Below are positions 17,318 to 25,944 of a stretch of 43,965 nucleotides of DNA, piece after piece. The DNA comes from Candidatus Bacteroides pullicola (lineage in GTDB: Bacteria > Bacteroidota > Bacteroidia > Bacteroidales > Bacteroidaceae), in assembly GCA_019115825.1 (NCBI GenBank), contig DXCV01000021.1:1-43965 (forward strand), written 5' to 3'. Within the stretch, counting starts at the first letter, position 1; each line of letters starts with the position of its first letter. The notes under the pieces were generated by a model. The model saw nothing but the letters and a program-made list of their open reading frames with translations. It did not search any database and was not told the origin of the DNA. The translations under genes and the position numbers were made by a program.

Positions 17318-18553
17318 ATGATAGTCAACCTCATCACCTTTGCCTCCATGCTGCACAACCAAGCCACGGTGCGCAGTTGCCACGAAATCCTATTGGCCGA
17401 ACTGGAGAAATACTTCACCGTCCACTTTATAGATTACCGGGAAATGAGCCGGTTGACCCCGGACGACTTCAGCCTGTTGTTCATCGCCACGGGTGGCGTG
17501 GAGCGACTGGTCATCCAGCATTTCGACCTCCTGCCCCGCCCTGCCATCCTCTTGGCAGACGGCATGCAAAACTCCCTTGCTTCTGCTCTGGAGATTTCCG
17601 CCTGGCTACGTGGCCGGGGCATCAAAACCGAAATCCTGCACGGGGAGTTGCCCGAAGTCATCAAACGCATATTTGTATTGCACAGCAATTTCAAGGCGCA
17701 ACGCAAGTTGTGGGGTTCGCGCATCGGCGTCATGGGGACACCCTCCTCATGGCTCATCGCCAGCGAAGTGGATTACCTGCTGAGCAAACGCCGCTGGGGC
17801 ATTGAATACCTCGACATTCCCTTGGAGCGCATCTACGACAACTACCGGAAAGTGACAGACGACGAAGTAGGCGAAGCCTGCGCCAACCTGGCCGAAAAAG
17901 CCCTGGCTTGCCGTGAAGCCACGCCCGAGGACATGCTGAAAGCGATGCGGCTCTACCGCGCCATCCACCGAATTGTGGAGGAAGAACGTCTGGATGCCCT
18001 CACCCTGAGTTGCTTCCGGTTAATAGACACCACAGGCACAACCGGCTGCCTGGCTTTAGCCTTACTAAACGACGAAGGCATCATCGCGGGATGTGAAGGC
18101 GACCTCCAATCCGTCTTTACCATGCTGGCCGCAAAGGTATTGACCGGCAAATCGTCTTTCATGGCCAACCCGTCCCTGATAAACGCCCGCACGAATGAAG
18201 TGGTCTTCTCGCACTGCACCATCGGCTTGCAACAGACAGAGCGCTTCATCCTGCGCAGCCACTTCGAGACGCAGAAAGGCATCGGCATACAAGGTCTTGC
18301 CCCAACAGGCGATGTCACGCTCGTGAAGTGTGGCGGCGAATGCCTGGACGAGTACTACCTCACCACGGGCACCCTGACCGAGAATACCAACTATATAAAT
18401 ATGTGTCGCACACAAATCCGCATCCGCATGGACACTCCCGCCAACTATTTCCTGAAGAATCCATTGGGCAACCACCACATCATCCTGCACGGCAATTACC
18501 AACTAATGATGAACGAGTTCTTCCAGGTCAATGGATGCAAGAAGATTGTGTAA
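17318..18553 (+). CDS. L-fucose/L-arabinose isomerase-superfamily protein
   Basis: This 411-residue cytoplasmic protein has the two-part layout of the FucI/AraA fold. The N-terminal Rossmann-like part contains LLFIATGGVERLV and SRIGVMGTPSSWLIAS; the C-terminal part contains EERLDALTLSCF, GTTGCLALALLNDEGIIAGCEGDLQS and a final HHIILHG. The acidic residues in IAGCEGD and the C-terminal His residues are plausible metal ligands. It is shorter than FucI (about 590 residues) and no fucose or arabinose pathway genes are nearby, so a true sugar isomerase activity is uncertain. Its promoter may be the weak box TACCTTTA at 17281-17288. It ends in a bidirectional terminator shared with the tmRNA gene. 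Confidence 0.7.
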   Translation: MIVNLITFASMLHNQATVRSCHEILLAELEKYFTVHFIDYREMSRLTPDDFSLLFIATGGVERLVIQHFDLLPRPAILLADGMQNSLASALEISAWLRGRGIKTEILHGELPEVIKRIFVLHSNFKAQRKLWGSRIGVMGTPSSWLIASEVDYLLSKRRWGIEYLDIPLERIYDNYRKVTDDEVGEACANLAEKALACREATPEDMLKAMRLYRAIHRIVEEERLDALTLSCFRLIDTTGTTGCLALALLNDEGIIAGCEGDLQSVFTMLAAKVLTGKSSFMANPSLINARTNEVVFSHCTIGLQQTERFILRSHFETQKGIGIQGLAPTGDVTLVKCGGECLDEYYLTTGTLTENTNYINMCRTQIRIRMDTPANYFLKNPLGNHHIILHGNYQLMMNEFFQVNGCKKIV

Positions 18554-18558
18554 AAAAA

Positions 18559-18589
18559 GAAGCCGCTCAAAGTTAGCGGCTTCCTTTTT
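18559..18589. terminator. bidirectional terminator between the isomerase-like gene and ssrA
   Basis: Arms GAAGCCGCT (18559-18567) and AGCGGCTTC (18575-18583) are followed by CTTTTT on the plus strand and flanked by seven A (T on the minus strand) at 18552-18558, so it can serve both converging transcripts. Confidence 0.85.
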
Positions 18590-18593
18590 ATCG

Positions 18594-18991
18594 TGGAGCT
18601 GGAGGGAATCGAACCCTCGTCCAAACGAGGAAATCATAAGCTTTCTACATGCTTATCTTTGCCTAAATTTTCATGCCGCGGCAGAACCAAAGCCATCAAC
18701 CGCAACCTTATCCTCTAAAAAACTTCATCTACGCCGCAAGGCCGACGTTGACTATCTCCGATGTAGCTGCACCACTTGACCGGAATGCTTCGGAGCAACA
18801 GCTTCCGAGTGATGTCCCGTCCCAGCACCTTGTGCCGGGATTAAGCGTCGATCTACTATGCTTCAATCACGCAGCGAGAGCGTATTGTCTTTCGCCAGAT
18901 AAATTTTCGAGGACTGAGATTAAAGTGCCAGCCAACGAAGCACTGCATGCTTACCTACCATTTCTTCCCGCTGTCAAATCCAGTCAACCCC
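18594..18991 (-). ncRNA. ssrA: transfer-messenger RNA (tmRNA)
   Basis: The minus strand begins with GGGGTTGACTGGATTTGACA (5' end at 18991) and ends with a T-arm and acceptor containing GGGTTCGATTCCC and AGCTCCA (3' end at 18594, CCA not encoded in full). An internal frame at 18896-18867 codes for the tag GERQYALAA followed by TGA, which marks stalled proteins for proteolysis. The length of about 398 nt is normal. It rescues stalled ribosomes together with SmpB. A box reading TATCTTTG on the minus strand (19035-19042) could start a precursor about 40 nt longer. The ends are placed from the tRNA-like domain and may be off by a few bases. Confidence 0.95.
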
Positions 18992-19034
18992 ATGACAATC
19001 ATTCACAACGAAATGATATTATCGTTTTGAGTGG

Positions 19035-19042
19035 CAAAGATA
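19035..19042 (-). promoter_or_regulatory. possible -7 box for ssrA
   Basis: Minus strand TATCTTTG, full match to TAnnTTTG, 44 bp upstream of the mature tmRNA 5' end. This fits a precursor trimmed by RNase P. Confidence 0.4.
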
Positions 19043-19106
19043 AGCAACATTTTCCACACCACCATACTTTATTGTTATTTTTTTGCATTTCACAAAAAAA
19101 AAGACT

Positions 19107-19114
19107 TACCTTTG
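19107..19114 (+). promoter_or_regulatory. -7 box for the lactonase gene
   Basis: TACCTTTG, full match to TAnnTTTG, 20 bp before the ATG at 19135. Confidence 0.55.
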
Positions 19115-19134
19115 CCCTCCAAACATACGTCACT

Positions 19135-20247
19135 ATGAAAATGCTGTCATTATTTCTACTCATATCCAGCCTTGGCGCCTGCACGATGAAAGATGCAGAC
19201 GGGAAGGCTGATGAACTGACCATGCTGGTAGGCACCTACACGAACGGCACCAGCAAAGGCATCTATACCTTCCGCTTCGACCAACAGACAGGAAGCGGCT
19301 CCGCCTTGGATTCGGTCGAATTGCCTAATCCCTCCTACTTGACAGTGTCGGAAAACTGCAAATTCGTCTATGCGGTCAGCGAGATGAACGACAACACGGC
19401 TGCCCTAAACACCTTGGCTTTCAATCCGGAAAGCGGAAGCCTGCGCCTTGTAGGCAAGCAACTGACTCGCGGTGCCGACCCCTGCCATGTAGTTGCCAAC
19501 GACCGCATAGTGCTGACCGCCAACTACAGCGGCGGAAGCCTGTCGGTCTTCCCGCTTAACGCCGATGGCACCACGGCGCCTGCGGACACCCTCTTCCACG
19601 GGCAGGCAACCGGCCCTGACAAACTCCGGCAAATCACGCCGCACATCCATTGCGCCGTTTTCTCGCCTGACGGAAATTATGTCTTTGCCACCGACTTCAG
19701 CGCCGACCGCATCCTGCGCTTCACCGTTACCTCCAAAGGACTGAGCGCCATGCCAGAAGACACGGCCATACCCGTCAAGCCCGACTCGGGTCCCCGCCAC
19801 CTGACCTTTGCCCCGGACGGCAAACACGCTTATGTCATCGGAGAGTTGTCGGGCGAAATCACCGCCTTCGCCTACGCCGACGGAAACCTGACCGCCCTGC
19901 AAACCATTGCCGCCGACACTACCGGCGCCAGAGGCAGCGCCGACATCCACGTAAGCCCGGACGGCAAATTCCTATACGCCAGCAACCGGCTGAAAAACGA
20001 CGGGATAGCCATCTTCGCCATACACCCGCAGGAAGGCACACTCACACCCATAGGCTATCAACGGACAGGCATACACCCGCGCAACTTCAACATCACGCCG
20101 AATGGCAAATACCTGCTTGTGGCCTGTAGAGACAGCAACGTGATTCAAGTCTTCGAGCGAAACCTGCAAAGCGGCAAACTGAAAGACACGCATCAGGACA
20201 TCCGCATAGACAAGCCTGTCTGCATCGTGTTCGTTAATAAACTCTAA
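19135..20247 (+). CDS. lactonase family lipoprotein (6-phosphogluconolactonase-like beta-propeller)
   Basis: This 370-residue protein belongs to the seven-bladed beta-propeller lactonase group (YbhE/Pgl type). The N-terminus MKMLSLFLLISSLGAC is a lipoprotein signal with the acylated Cys at residue 16. Blade repeats are visible as FSPDGNYVFATD, FAPDGKHAYVIGE, VSPDGKFLYASN and ITPNGKYLLVAC. The opening LVGTYTNGTSKGIYTF is typical of the family. Members hydrolyse 6-phosphogluconolactone in the cytosol, but this one carries an export signal and so probably acts on another lactone or binds a ligand in the envelope. The ATG at 19135 was chosen because upstream sequence is the tmRNA gene and promoter. 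Confidence 0.82.
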   Translation: MKMLSLFLLISSLGACTMKDADGKADELTMLVGTYTNGTSKGIYTFRFDQQTGSGSALDSVELPNPSYLTVSENCKFVYAVSEMNDNTAALNTLAFNPESGSLRLVGKQLTRGADPCHVVANDRIVLTANYSGGSLSVFPLNADGTTAPADTLFHGQATGPDKLRQITPHIHCAVFSPDGNYVFATDFSADRILRFTVTSKGLSAMPEDTAIPVKPDSGPRHLTFAPDGKHAYVIGELSGEITAFAYADGNLTALQTIAADTTGARGSADIHVSPDGKFLYASNRLKNDGIAIFAIHPQEGTLTPIGYQRTGIHPRNFNITPNGKYLLVACRDSNVIQVFERNLQSGKLKDTHQDIRIDKPVCIVFVNKL

Positions 20248-20275
20248 AGCAACTCCCTGCTAAGCGGAAGTTGAT

Positions 20276-20283
20276 TAACTTTG
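20276..20283 (+). promoter_or_regulatory. -7 box for the DUF4831 gene
   Basis: TAACTTTG, full match to TAnnTTTG, 36 bp before the ATG at 20320. Confidence 0.55.
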
Positions 20284-20319
20284 TTCCTCCGAATGGTGCA
20301 ACCCCAAATATAGAAAGAT

Positions 20320-21387
20320 ATGAAAAAGAACCTGATACTTGCAGCAGCCTTACTCACCACCCTCACAGCCACCGCCCAGACAGAAGTCACGGTAGGCGTC
20401 ATGCGAGGAAAAGATTATGGCGTCACCTACATGCTGCCCAAAACCGAACTGGAAATTGTCCTGCAAATCACCCGCCACACCTACACTCCGGGCGTATTCT
20501 GCCAATACGCCGGACGCTACCTGCAACAAAAACAGGTTTCGACAGAGCCGGAAGAGCATTGGACGCTGGACAACATTCAACTGAACACCGTCGGCACACC
20601 GGACAGGGAGCATGTCTACTTTGTCAAGTTGAAAGACAAGACCGTGGCACCGCTGATGGAATTGACGGAAGATGGCATCGTGCGCTCCATCAACCTGCCT
20701 TTCAGCGGGACACCGGCCAAACAACCCGAGAACACCGTCAACCGGCAAGAAAAACAGTTGCCCGACCCGAACAAATTCCTGACCGAGGAAATCCTGCTGG
20801 CAGGCTCCACGGCTAAAAAGGCCGAACTTGTCGCCAAGGAAATCTACCTCATGCGCGAGAGCCGCAACGACCTGCTGCGCGGCGATGCGGAAAACACCCC
20901 GCAAGACGGCATGCAGCTCAAATTGATGCTGGACAACCTGGAAGAACAAGAACAAGCCTTGACGGAAATGTTCACAGGTCATACCACGAAGCAGACGAAA
21001 GACGTCAGCATCCGGATAACCCCTGCCGAGATGAAGGACAAGGTAGCTTTCCGCTTCTCGCAGAAATTAGGCCTGCTGGACAAAGACAACCTGGCCGGCG
21101 AGCCTTATTACCTGACCATCACCAACCTCAACACGCCATCCCTGCCCACCTATGAAGAAACGGACGGCAAGAAAAAAGACGAACTAGAAGGCGTGGCTTA
21201 CAATATGCCCGGACGCGCAAAAATCACACTGAAGCAAGGCAACCACCTGCTGCTGGAAACGGAAACACCACTCACCCAGTTCGGCACCATCGAATATCTG
21301 GCTCCCGTGTTGTTCAACAAAAACTCCACCACGACCGTGTTGTTTGATACCACGACCGGCGGCTTACTGAAAGTGGACAGACAATGA
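20320..21387 (+). CDS. DUF4831 family exported protein
   Basis: This 355-residue protein has a signal peptide (1-19, ending TATAQ) and matches the DUF4831 pattern: GVMRGKDYGVTYMLPKTELEI near the start, then YTPGVFCQYAGRYL, and a central helical part with KAELVAKEIYLMRESRNDLLRGDAE. The family is found in Bacteroidetes and has no known function. It is predicted to be periplasmic or outer-membrane associated. It stands alone with its own promoter motif, and its stop codon lies inside the first motif of a 22-bp palindrome array. Confidence 0.8.
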   Translation: MKKNLILAAALLTTLTATAQTEVTVGVMRGKDYGVTYMLPKTELEIVLQITRHTYTPGVFCQYAGRYLQQKQVSTEPEEHWTLDNIQLNTVGTPDREHVYFVKLKDKTVAPLMELTEDGIVRSINLPFSGTPAKQPENTVNRQEKQLPDPNKFLTEEILLAGSTAKKAELVAKEIYLMRESRNDLLRGDAENTPQDGMQLKLMLDNLEEQEQALTEMFTGHTTKQTKDVSIRITPAEMKDKVAFRFSQKLGLLDKDNLAGEPYYLTITNLNTPSLPTYEETDGKKKDELEGVAYNMPGRAKITLKQGNHLLLETETPLTQFGTIEYLAPVLFNKNSTTTVLFDTTTGGLLKVDRQ

Positions 21388-21481
21388 GGCACTTTGACAA
21401 CCGTTACGAGGCACTTTGACAGCCACAAAGAGGCACTTTGGCGCGCTCAAGTCCCTGTTTAGAGCATTCAAGTGCCTCTTT
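21387..21481. repeat. degenerate 22-bp-period palindrome array after DUF4831
   Basis: Units start at 21392, 21414, 21436 and 21458. Unit 2 is the intact one: arms CTTTG/CAAAG, centre ACAGCCA, spacer AGGCA. Units 1 and 3 keep the CTTTG arm and period but have damaged second arms; unit 4 is degenerate. A perfect 12-bp inverted repeat (AAAGAGGCACTT at 21427-21438, AAGTGCCTCTTT at 21470-21481) spans units 2-4. The first AGGCA word overlaps the DUF4831 stop codon at 21387. Confidence 0.82.
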
Positions 21482-21541
21482 ACGGAGACAGCCAACCGAC
21501 GTTTAATTTCAACCGGCTGCACAAGATAAGGAAGAAAGTCG

Positions 21542-21549
21542 TATCTTTG
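21542..21549 (+). promoter_or_regulatory. -7 box for the pheS operon
   Basis: TATCTTTG, full match to TAnnTTTG, 40 bp before the pheS ATG and downstream of the palindrome array. Confidence 0.55.
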
Positions 21550-21589
21550 CACCGCTCATACAGACGAAATATAAATACTAAATATAAAT

Positions 21590-22624
21590 ATGATAGAGAA
21601 AATAGAACAACTTCTGCAAGAAGTGGAGAACCTGCAAGCCGCCAACGCTGACGAACTGGAGGCTCTGCGCATCAAATACCTCAGCAAGAAAGGGGCAATC
21701 AACGAGTTGATGACCGACTTCCGCAATGTCCCCGCCGACCAGAAGAAGACCGTGGGTATGCGCCTCAACGAATTGAAGACCAAGGCACAAGAAAAGATTG
21801 CCGCCCTCAAGGAGCAATTCGCCAGCCAGGACACGGGCTTGGACGACCTCGACCTGACCCGCACGGCTTACCCCATCGGCTTGGGCACACGCCATCCGCT
21901 GACCATCGTGAAGAACGAAATCATCGACATCTTCGCCCGCATGGGCTTCAACATTGCAGACGGCCCCGAAGTGGAAGATGATCTGCACGTCTACACCAAA
22001 CTGAACTTCGCCGCCGACCATCCTGCCCGCGACATGCAGGATACCTTCTTTGTGGATGTCAATCCCGGCGATGTGACCAAGAACATCATCTTGCGCTCAC
22101 ACACCAGCAGCGTCCAAGTGCGCGCCATGGAGCACGCGCAGCCGCCCATCCGCATCATCTGCCCGGGTCGCGTCTACCGCAACGAAGCCATCAGCTACCG
22201 CGCCCACTGCTTCTTCCACCAGGTGGAAGGTCTCTATATAGATAAAGGTGTATCCTTCACCGACCTGAAGCAGGTGCTGCTGCTCTTTGCCCAGGAAATG
22301 TTCGGCAGCGACACTAAAATTCGTCTGCGTCCTTCCTACTTCCCCTTCACCGAGCCTAGCGCAGAGATGGACATCAGCTGCAACATCTGCGGCGGCAAAG
22401 GTTGCCCCTTCTGCAAACACACGGGTTGGGTGGAAATCCTGGGTTGCGGCATGGTGGATCCCAACGTGCTGGATGCCTGCGGCATAGACAGCAAGGTCTA
22501 TAGCGGCTACGCCTTGGGCATGGGCATCGAACGCATCACCAACCTGAAATACCAGGTGAAAGACCTGCGAATGTTCTCGGAGAACGACACACGCTTCCTC
22601 CGCGAGTTCGAGGCGGCATACTAA
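21590..22624 (+). CDS. pheS: phenylalanine--tRNA ligase alpha subunit
   Basis: This 344-residue subunit charges tRNA-Phe as part of the alpha2beta2 enzyme. Residues 1-90 are the N-terminal coiled-coil tRNA-binding arm, and about 95-344 the class II catalytic core. Motif 2 (ICPGRVYRNEAISYRAH...FHQVEG) and motif 3 (GYALGMGIERI) are clear. A short cysteine cluster, CNICGGKGCPFC (Cys264, 267, 272, 275), lies just before the conserved WVEILGCGMV and is not found in the E. coli protein; it may bind zinc. pheT is not adjacent. It heads an operon with an MFS gene 5 bp downstream and nth. Confidence 0.97.
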   Translation: MIEKIEQLLQEVENLQAANADELEALRIKYLSKKGAINELMTDFRNVPADQKKTVGMRLNELKTKAQEKIAALKEQFASQDTGLDDLDLTRTAYPIGLGTRHPLTIVKNEIIDIFARMGFNIADGPEVEDDLHVYTKLNFAADHPARDMQDTFFVDVNPGDVTKNIILRSHTSSVQVRAMEHAQPPIRIICPGRVYRNEAISYRAHCFFHQVEGLYIDKGVSFTDLKQVLLLFAQEMFGSDTKIRLRPSYFPFTEPSAEMDISCNICGGKGCPFCKHTGWVEILGCGMVDPNVLDACGIDSKVYSGYALGMGIERITNLKYQVKDLRMFSENDTRFLREFEAAY

Positions 22625-22629
22625 GCGGG

Positions 22630-23826
22630 ATGAAAGACAGGCTTGTCACTCCCGGCTATTGCTTCATCCTGGCGGCCAACTTCCTGCTTTACTTCGGGTT
22701 TTGGCTGATGATGCCGGTGTTGCCTTTCTACCTGGACGAAATATTCCGGGCAGACAAGGCGACAATTGGCATCGTGCTGTCTTGCTACACCATTGCCGCC
22801 TTGTGCATCCGTCCCTTCTCGGGTTATCTGCTGGACACGTTTGCCCGCAAACCGTTGTATCTGCTGGCATACTTCGTGTTCACTGCTATTTTCGGAGGCT
22901 ATATAGTAGCAGGGACGCTGACATTGTTCATCATCCTGCGCATCGTACACGGCTTGGCATTCGGCACGGTGACTGTCGGAGGCAACACTATCGTCATCGA
23001 CATCATGCCCTCCTCGCGCCGCGGTGAAGGATTGGGATACTACGGATTAGCCAACAACACCGCCATGTCCATCGGGCCGATGGTGGGATTGTTCATGCAC
23101 GATGCCGGCACGGGCTATCCTGTCATCTTCTGCACCTCGCTGGGGTCATGCTTGCTGGGAATACTCTGTGCTTCAATGGTAAAGACGCCCTACAAGCCAC
23201 CCGTCAAGCGCCCCCCCATCTCGTTGGATCGTTTCATCCTGCTCAAAGGGATGCCCGCGGGATTAAGTCTGCTTCTGCTTTCCATCCCCTACGGCATGAC
23301 CACCAACTATGTGGCCATGTATGCCAAGCAAATCGGGATGGACGTGTCCACAGGCTTTTTCTTCACGTTCATGGCAGTGGGCATGGCCGTGTCGCGGCTA
23401 TTCTCCGGCAGATTGGTGGATCATGGGAAAATAACGCAAGTCATCAATGCAGGACTTTACCTGGTCATTGCCAGTTTCTTCCTGCTGGCCGGATGCGTCT
23501 ATTTCATCCAATGGAATCCGGCCTTATGCAACATGCTGTTCTTCGGCATCGCGCTGATGTTGGGCATCGGTTTCGGCATCATGTTTCCCGCCTATAACAC
23601 CTTGTTTGTCAACCTTGCCCCCAACAACCAACGCGGCACGGCCACATCCACCTACCTGACTTCGTGGGATGTGGGCATCGGCATCGGGATGCTGGCGGGC
23701 GGCTACATAGCCGAGGTCAGCAGCTTCGACCGGGCCTACCTGTTCGGAGCCTGCCTCACCATCGTTTCCACGCTCTACTTCCACTTGAAAGTGGCGCCTC
23801 ATTACCATAAGAACAAACTGAGATGA
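22630..23826 (+). CDS. major facilitator superfamily transporter
   Basis: This 398-residue protein has about 12 TM helices. The loop after TM2 reads RPFSGYLLDTFARKP, a version of the MFS signature GxLaDrxGrkp, and SGRLVDHGKI marks the equivalent loop in the second half. It resembles drug or small-molecule exporters of the YfcJ/AraJ type. It begins 5 bp after pheS and overlaps nth by 4 bp, so it is translated with both. The substrate is unknown. Confidence 0.85.
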   Translation: MKDRLVTPGYCFILAANFLLYFGFWLMMPVLPFYLDEIFRADKATIGIVLSCYTIAALCIRPFSGYLLDTFARKPLYLLAYFVFTAIFGGYIVAGTLTLFIILRIVHGLAFGTVTVGGNTIVIDIMPSSRRGEGLGYYGLANNTAMSIGPMVGLFMHDAGTGYPVIFCTSLGSCLLGILCASMVKTPYKPPVKRPPISLDRFILLKGMPAGLSLLLLSIPYGMTTNYVAMYAKQIGMDVSTGFFFTFMAVGMAVSRLFSGRLVDHGKITQVINAGLYLVIASFFLLAGCVYFIQWNPALCNMLFFGIALMLGIGFGIMFPAYNTLFVNLAPNNQRGTATSTYLTSWDVGIGIGMLAGGYIAEVSSFDRAYLFGACLTIVSTLYFHLKVAPHYHKNKLR

Positions 23827-24497
23827 GAAAGAAAGAGAGATACGAGAAGATTTTAGCTTGGTTTCGCGAGCATGTCCCCGTGGCAGAGACGGAGTTACAT
23901 TACAATAATCCCTTCCAATTGCTGATAGCGGTCATCCTCTCTGCCCAATGCACGGACAAGCGGGTGAACATGGTGACTCCCGCCCTCTACGAAGCCTTCC
24001 CCACGCCCGAAGCCTTGGCGGTTGCCACTCCCGAGGCAGTATTCGAGTATATCCGCAGCGTCTCCTATCCCAATAACAAAGCCAAGCATCTGGTGGGCAT
24101 GGCCCGTATGTTGCTGTCCGACTTCAACGGGGAAGTGCCCGACACGATGGACAACCTGCTGAAGTTACCCGGCGTGGGACGCAAGACGGCCAACGTCATC
24201 CAATCCGTGGCGTTCAACAAGGCGGCAATGGCCGTGGACACTCACGTTTTCCGCGTCAGCCACCGGCTGGGATTGGTGTCCGACCAATGCACCACACCCT
24301 TCAGCGTAGAAAAGGAATTGGTGAAGAACATTCCCAAGGCAGAAATTCCCATCGCCCACCACTGGCTCATCCTGCACGGGCGATACATCTGTCAGGCACG
24401 TTCACCCAAGTGTGATGTCTGCGGATTACGCCTGATGTGCAGCTATTACGAGCAGAAATACAAGGTTAAAGAGGATACAGGCAAAGAAAGCAAATAA
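23823..24497 (+). CDS. nth: endonuclease III
   Basis: This 224-residue DNA glycosylase and AP lyase removes oxidised pyrimidines in base-excision repair. The helix-hairpin-helix LPGVGRKTANVI carries the catalytic Lys121, and VDTHVFRVSHRLG the catalytic Asp139. The iron-sulfur cluster ligands are Cys190, Cys197, Cys200 and Cys206 with the canonical 6-2-5 spacing. The ATGA overlap with the MFS gene shows translational coupling. No terminator hairpin is seen downstream, only a T-run. Confidence 0.96.
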   Translation: MRKKERYEKILAWFREHVPVAETELHYNNPFQLLIAVILSAQCTDKRVNMVTPALYEAFPTPEALAVATPEAVFEYIRSVSYPNNKAKHLVGMARMLLSDFNGEVPDTMDNLLKLPGVGRKTANVIQSVAFNKAAMAVDTHVFRVSHRLGLVSDQCTTPFSVEKELVKNIPKAEIPIAHHWLILHGRYICQARSPKCDVCGLRLMCSYYEQKYKVKEDTGKESK

Positions 24498-24535
24498 AAT
24501 AAGATTTTTTTATAGTATAAAAAGGAAATAAATGC

Positions 24536-24543
24536 TAACTTTG
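24536..24543 (+). promoter_or_regulatory. -7 box for pgk
   Basis: TAACTTTG, full match to TAnnTTTG, 57 bp before the pgk ATG. Confidence 0.6.
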
Positions 24544-24600
24544 CAGCAACGAAAGATAGTAGAAACGAAAGTTACACTTTTAATCTAAAAATATAAAGTT

Positions 24601-25857
24601 ATGACTATTGATCAATTTAACTTTGCCGGTAAAAAGGCATTCGTCCGTGTAGACTTCAATGTGCCCCTGGACGAGAACTTCAACATTACAGATGACACTC
24701 GTATGCGTGCCGCCCTGCCCACGCTGAAGAAGATTCTGGCCGACGGTGGCAGCATCATCATCGGTTCTCACCTGGGCCGTCCGAAAGGCGTGACAGAAAA
24801 ATTCTCTTTGAAGCACATCCTGAAGCACTTGAACGAACTGCTGGGTGTGGAAGTCCAGTTTGCCAACGACTGCATGGGCGAAGAAGCTGCCGTCAAGGCT
24901 GCTGCCCTGAAGCCGGGTGAAGTGCTGTTGCTGGAAAACCTCCGCTTCTATGCCGAGGAAGAAGGCAAGCCCCGTGGCTTGGCTGACGACGCCACCGATG
25001 AGGAAAAGGCCGCTGCCAAGAAGGCTGTCAAGGAAAGCCAGAAGGAATTTACCAAGAAGCTGGCTTCGTATGCAGACTGCTACGTGAACGATGCGTTCGG
25101 TACAGCCCACCGCGCACATGCTTCCACGGCTCTTATCGCCAAGTACTTTGACAAGGACAACAAGATGTTCGGCTATTTGATGGAGAAGGAAGTGAAGGCC
25201 GTTGACAAAGTGCTGAACGACATCCATCGTCCCTTCACCGCCATCATGGGTGGCTCGAAGGTTTCCTCGAAGATTGAAATCATCGAAAACCTGCTGAACA
25301 AGGTGGACAACCTCATCATCGCCGGCGGCATGACTTATACTTTCACGAAGGCCATGGGTGGCAAAATCGGTCTCTCCATCTGCGAGGATGACAAACTGGA
25401 CCTGGCTCTCGACCTGATGAAGAAAGCCAAAGAAAAAGGTGTCAACCTGGTATTGGCCGTAGACGCCAAGGTTGCCGACTCTTTCTCGAACGACGCCAAC
25501 ACGAAGTTCTGCGAAGTCAACGACATCCCCGACGGTTGGGAAGGCCTCGACATAGGTCCGAAGACGGAAGAACTCTTCGCCAACGTCATCAAGGGCTCCA
25601 AGACCATCTTGTGGAATGGCCCGACAGGCGTGTTTGAGTTCGACAACTTCACGCATGGCTCCCGCGCAGTGGCCGAGGCTATCGTGGAAGCCACGAAGAA
25701 CGGCGCTTTCTCGCTGGTAGGCGGTGGTGACTCTGTAGCCTGCGTCAACAAGTTCGGTTTGGCCAAGGAAGTATCTTACGTATCCACGGGTGGTGGCGCA
25801 TTGCTGGAAGCCATCGAAGGCAAAGTACTCCCGGGCATTGCAGCCATCAACGAATAA
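24601..25857 (+). CDS. pgk: phosphoglycerate kinase
   Basis: This 418-residue glycolytic enzyme transfers phosphate from 1,3-bisphosphoglycerate to ADP. The N-terminal substrate domain has [11 protein letters not shown] and the SHLGRPKG motif. The C-terminal nucleotide domain has the [11 protein letters not shown] motif, WNGPTGVFE and the closing [13 protein letters not shown]. Length is normal. It is a single gene with its own promoter motif and terminator; codon use is strongly biased, as expected of a highly expressed gene. Confidence 0.98.
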   Translation: MTIDQFNFAGKKAFVRVDFNVPLDENFNITDDTRMRAALPTLKKILADGGSIIIGSHLGRPKGVTEKFSLKHILKHLNELLGVEVQFANDCMGEEAAVKAAALKPGEVLLLENLRFYAEEEGKPRGLADDATDEEKAAAKKAVKESQKEFTKKLASYADCYVNDAFGTAHRAHASTALIAKYFDKDNKMFGYLMEKEVKAVDKVLNDIHRPFTAIMGGSKVSSKIEIIENLLNKVDNLIIAGGMTYTFTKAMGGKIGLSICEDDKLDLALDLMKKAKEKGVNLVLAVDAKVADSFSNDANTKFCEVNDIPDGWEGLDIGPKTEELFANVIKGSKTILWNGPTGVFEFDNFTHGSRAVAEAIVEATKNGAFSLVGGGDSVACVNKFGLAKEVSYVSTGGGALLEAIEGKVLPGIAAINE

Positions 25858-25877
25858 GCACTAAAATCATTTACCCC

Positions 25878-25918
25878 AAAGGCAATCCGACGGAAACGTC
25901 CGGATTGCCTTTGTTTTT
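25878..25918 (+). terminator. rho-independent terminator of pgk
   Basis: Arms AAAGGCAATCCG (25878-25889) and CGGATTGCCTTT (25901-25912) enclose an ACG-GAAA-CGT top and are followed by GTTTTTG. It begins 20 bp after the stop codon. Confidence 0.88.
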
Positions 25919-25944
25919 GCATTGTGACAGCAATATATCCTATA

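Noticed and set aside
18594..18625. Separate tRNA gene at the T-arm-like sequence
   Set aside because: The T-arm and acceptor belong to the tmRNA, whose 5' end and tag frame are present upstream on the same strand.
18673..19134. Extended N-terminus of the lactonase reading through the tmRNA gene
   Set aside because: The upstream in-frame sequence is the antisense of tmRNA. The lipoprotein signal and a promoter motif place the start at 19135.
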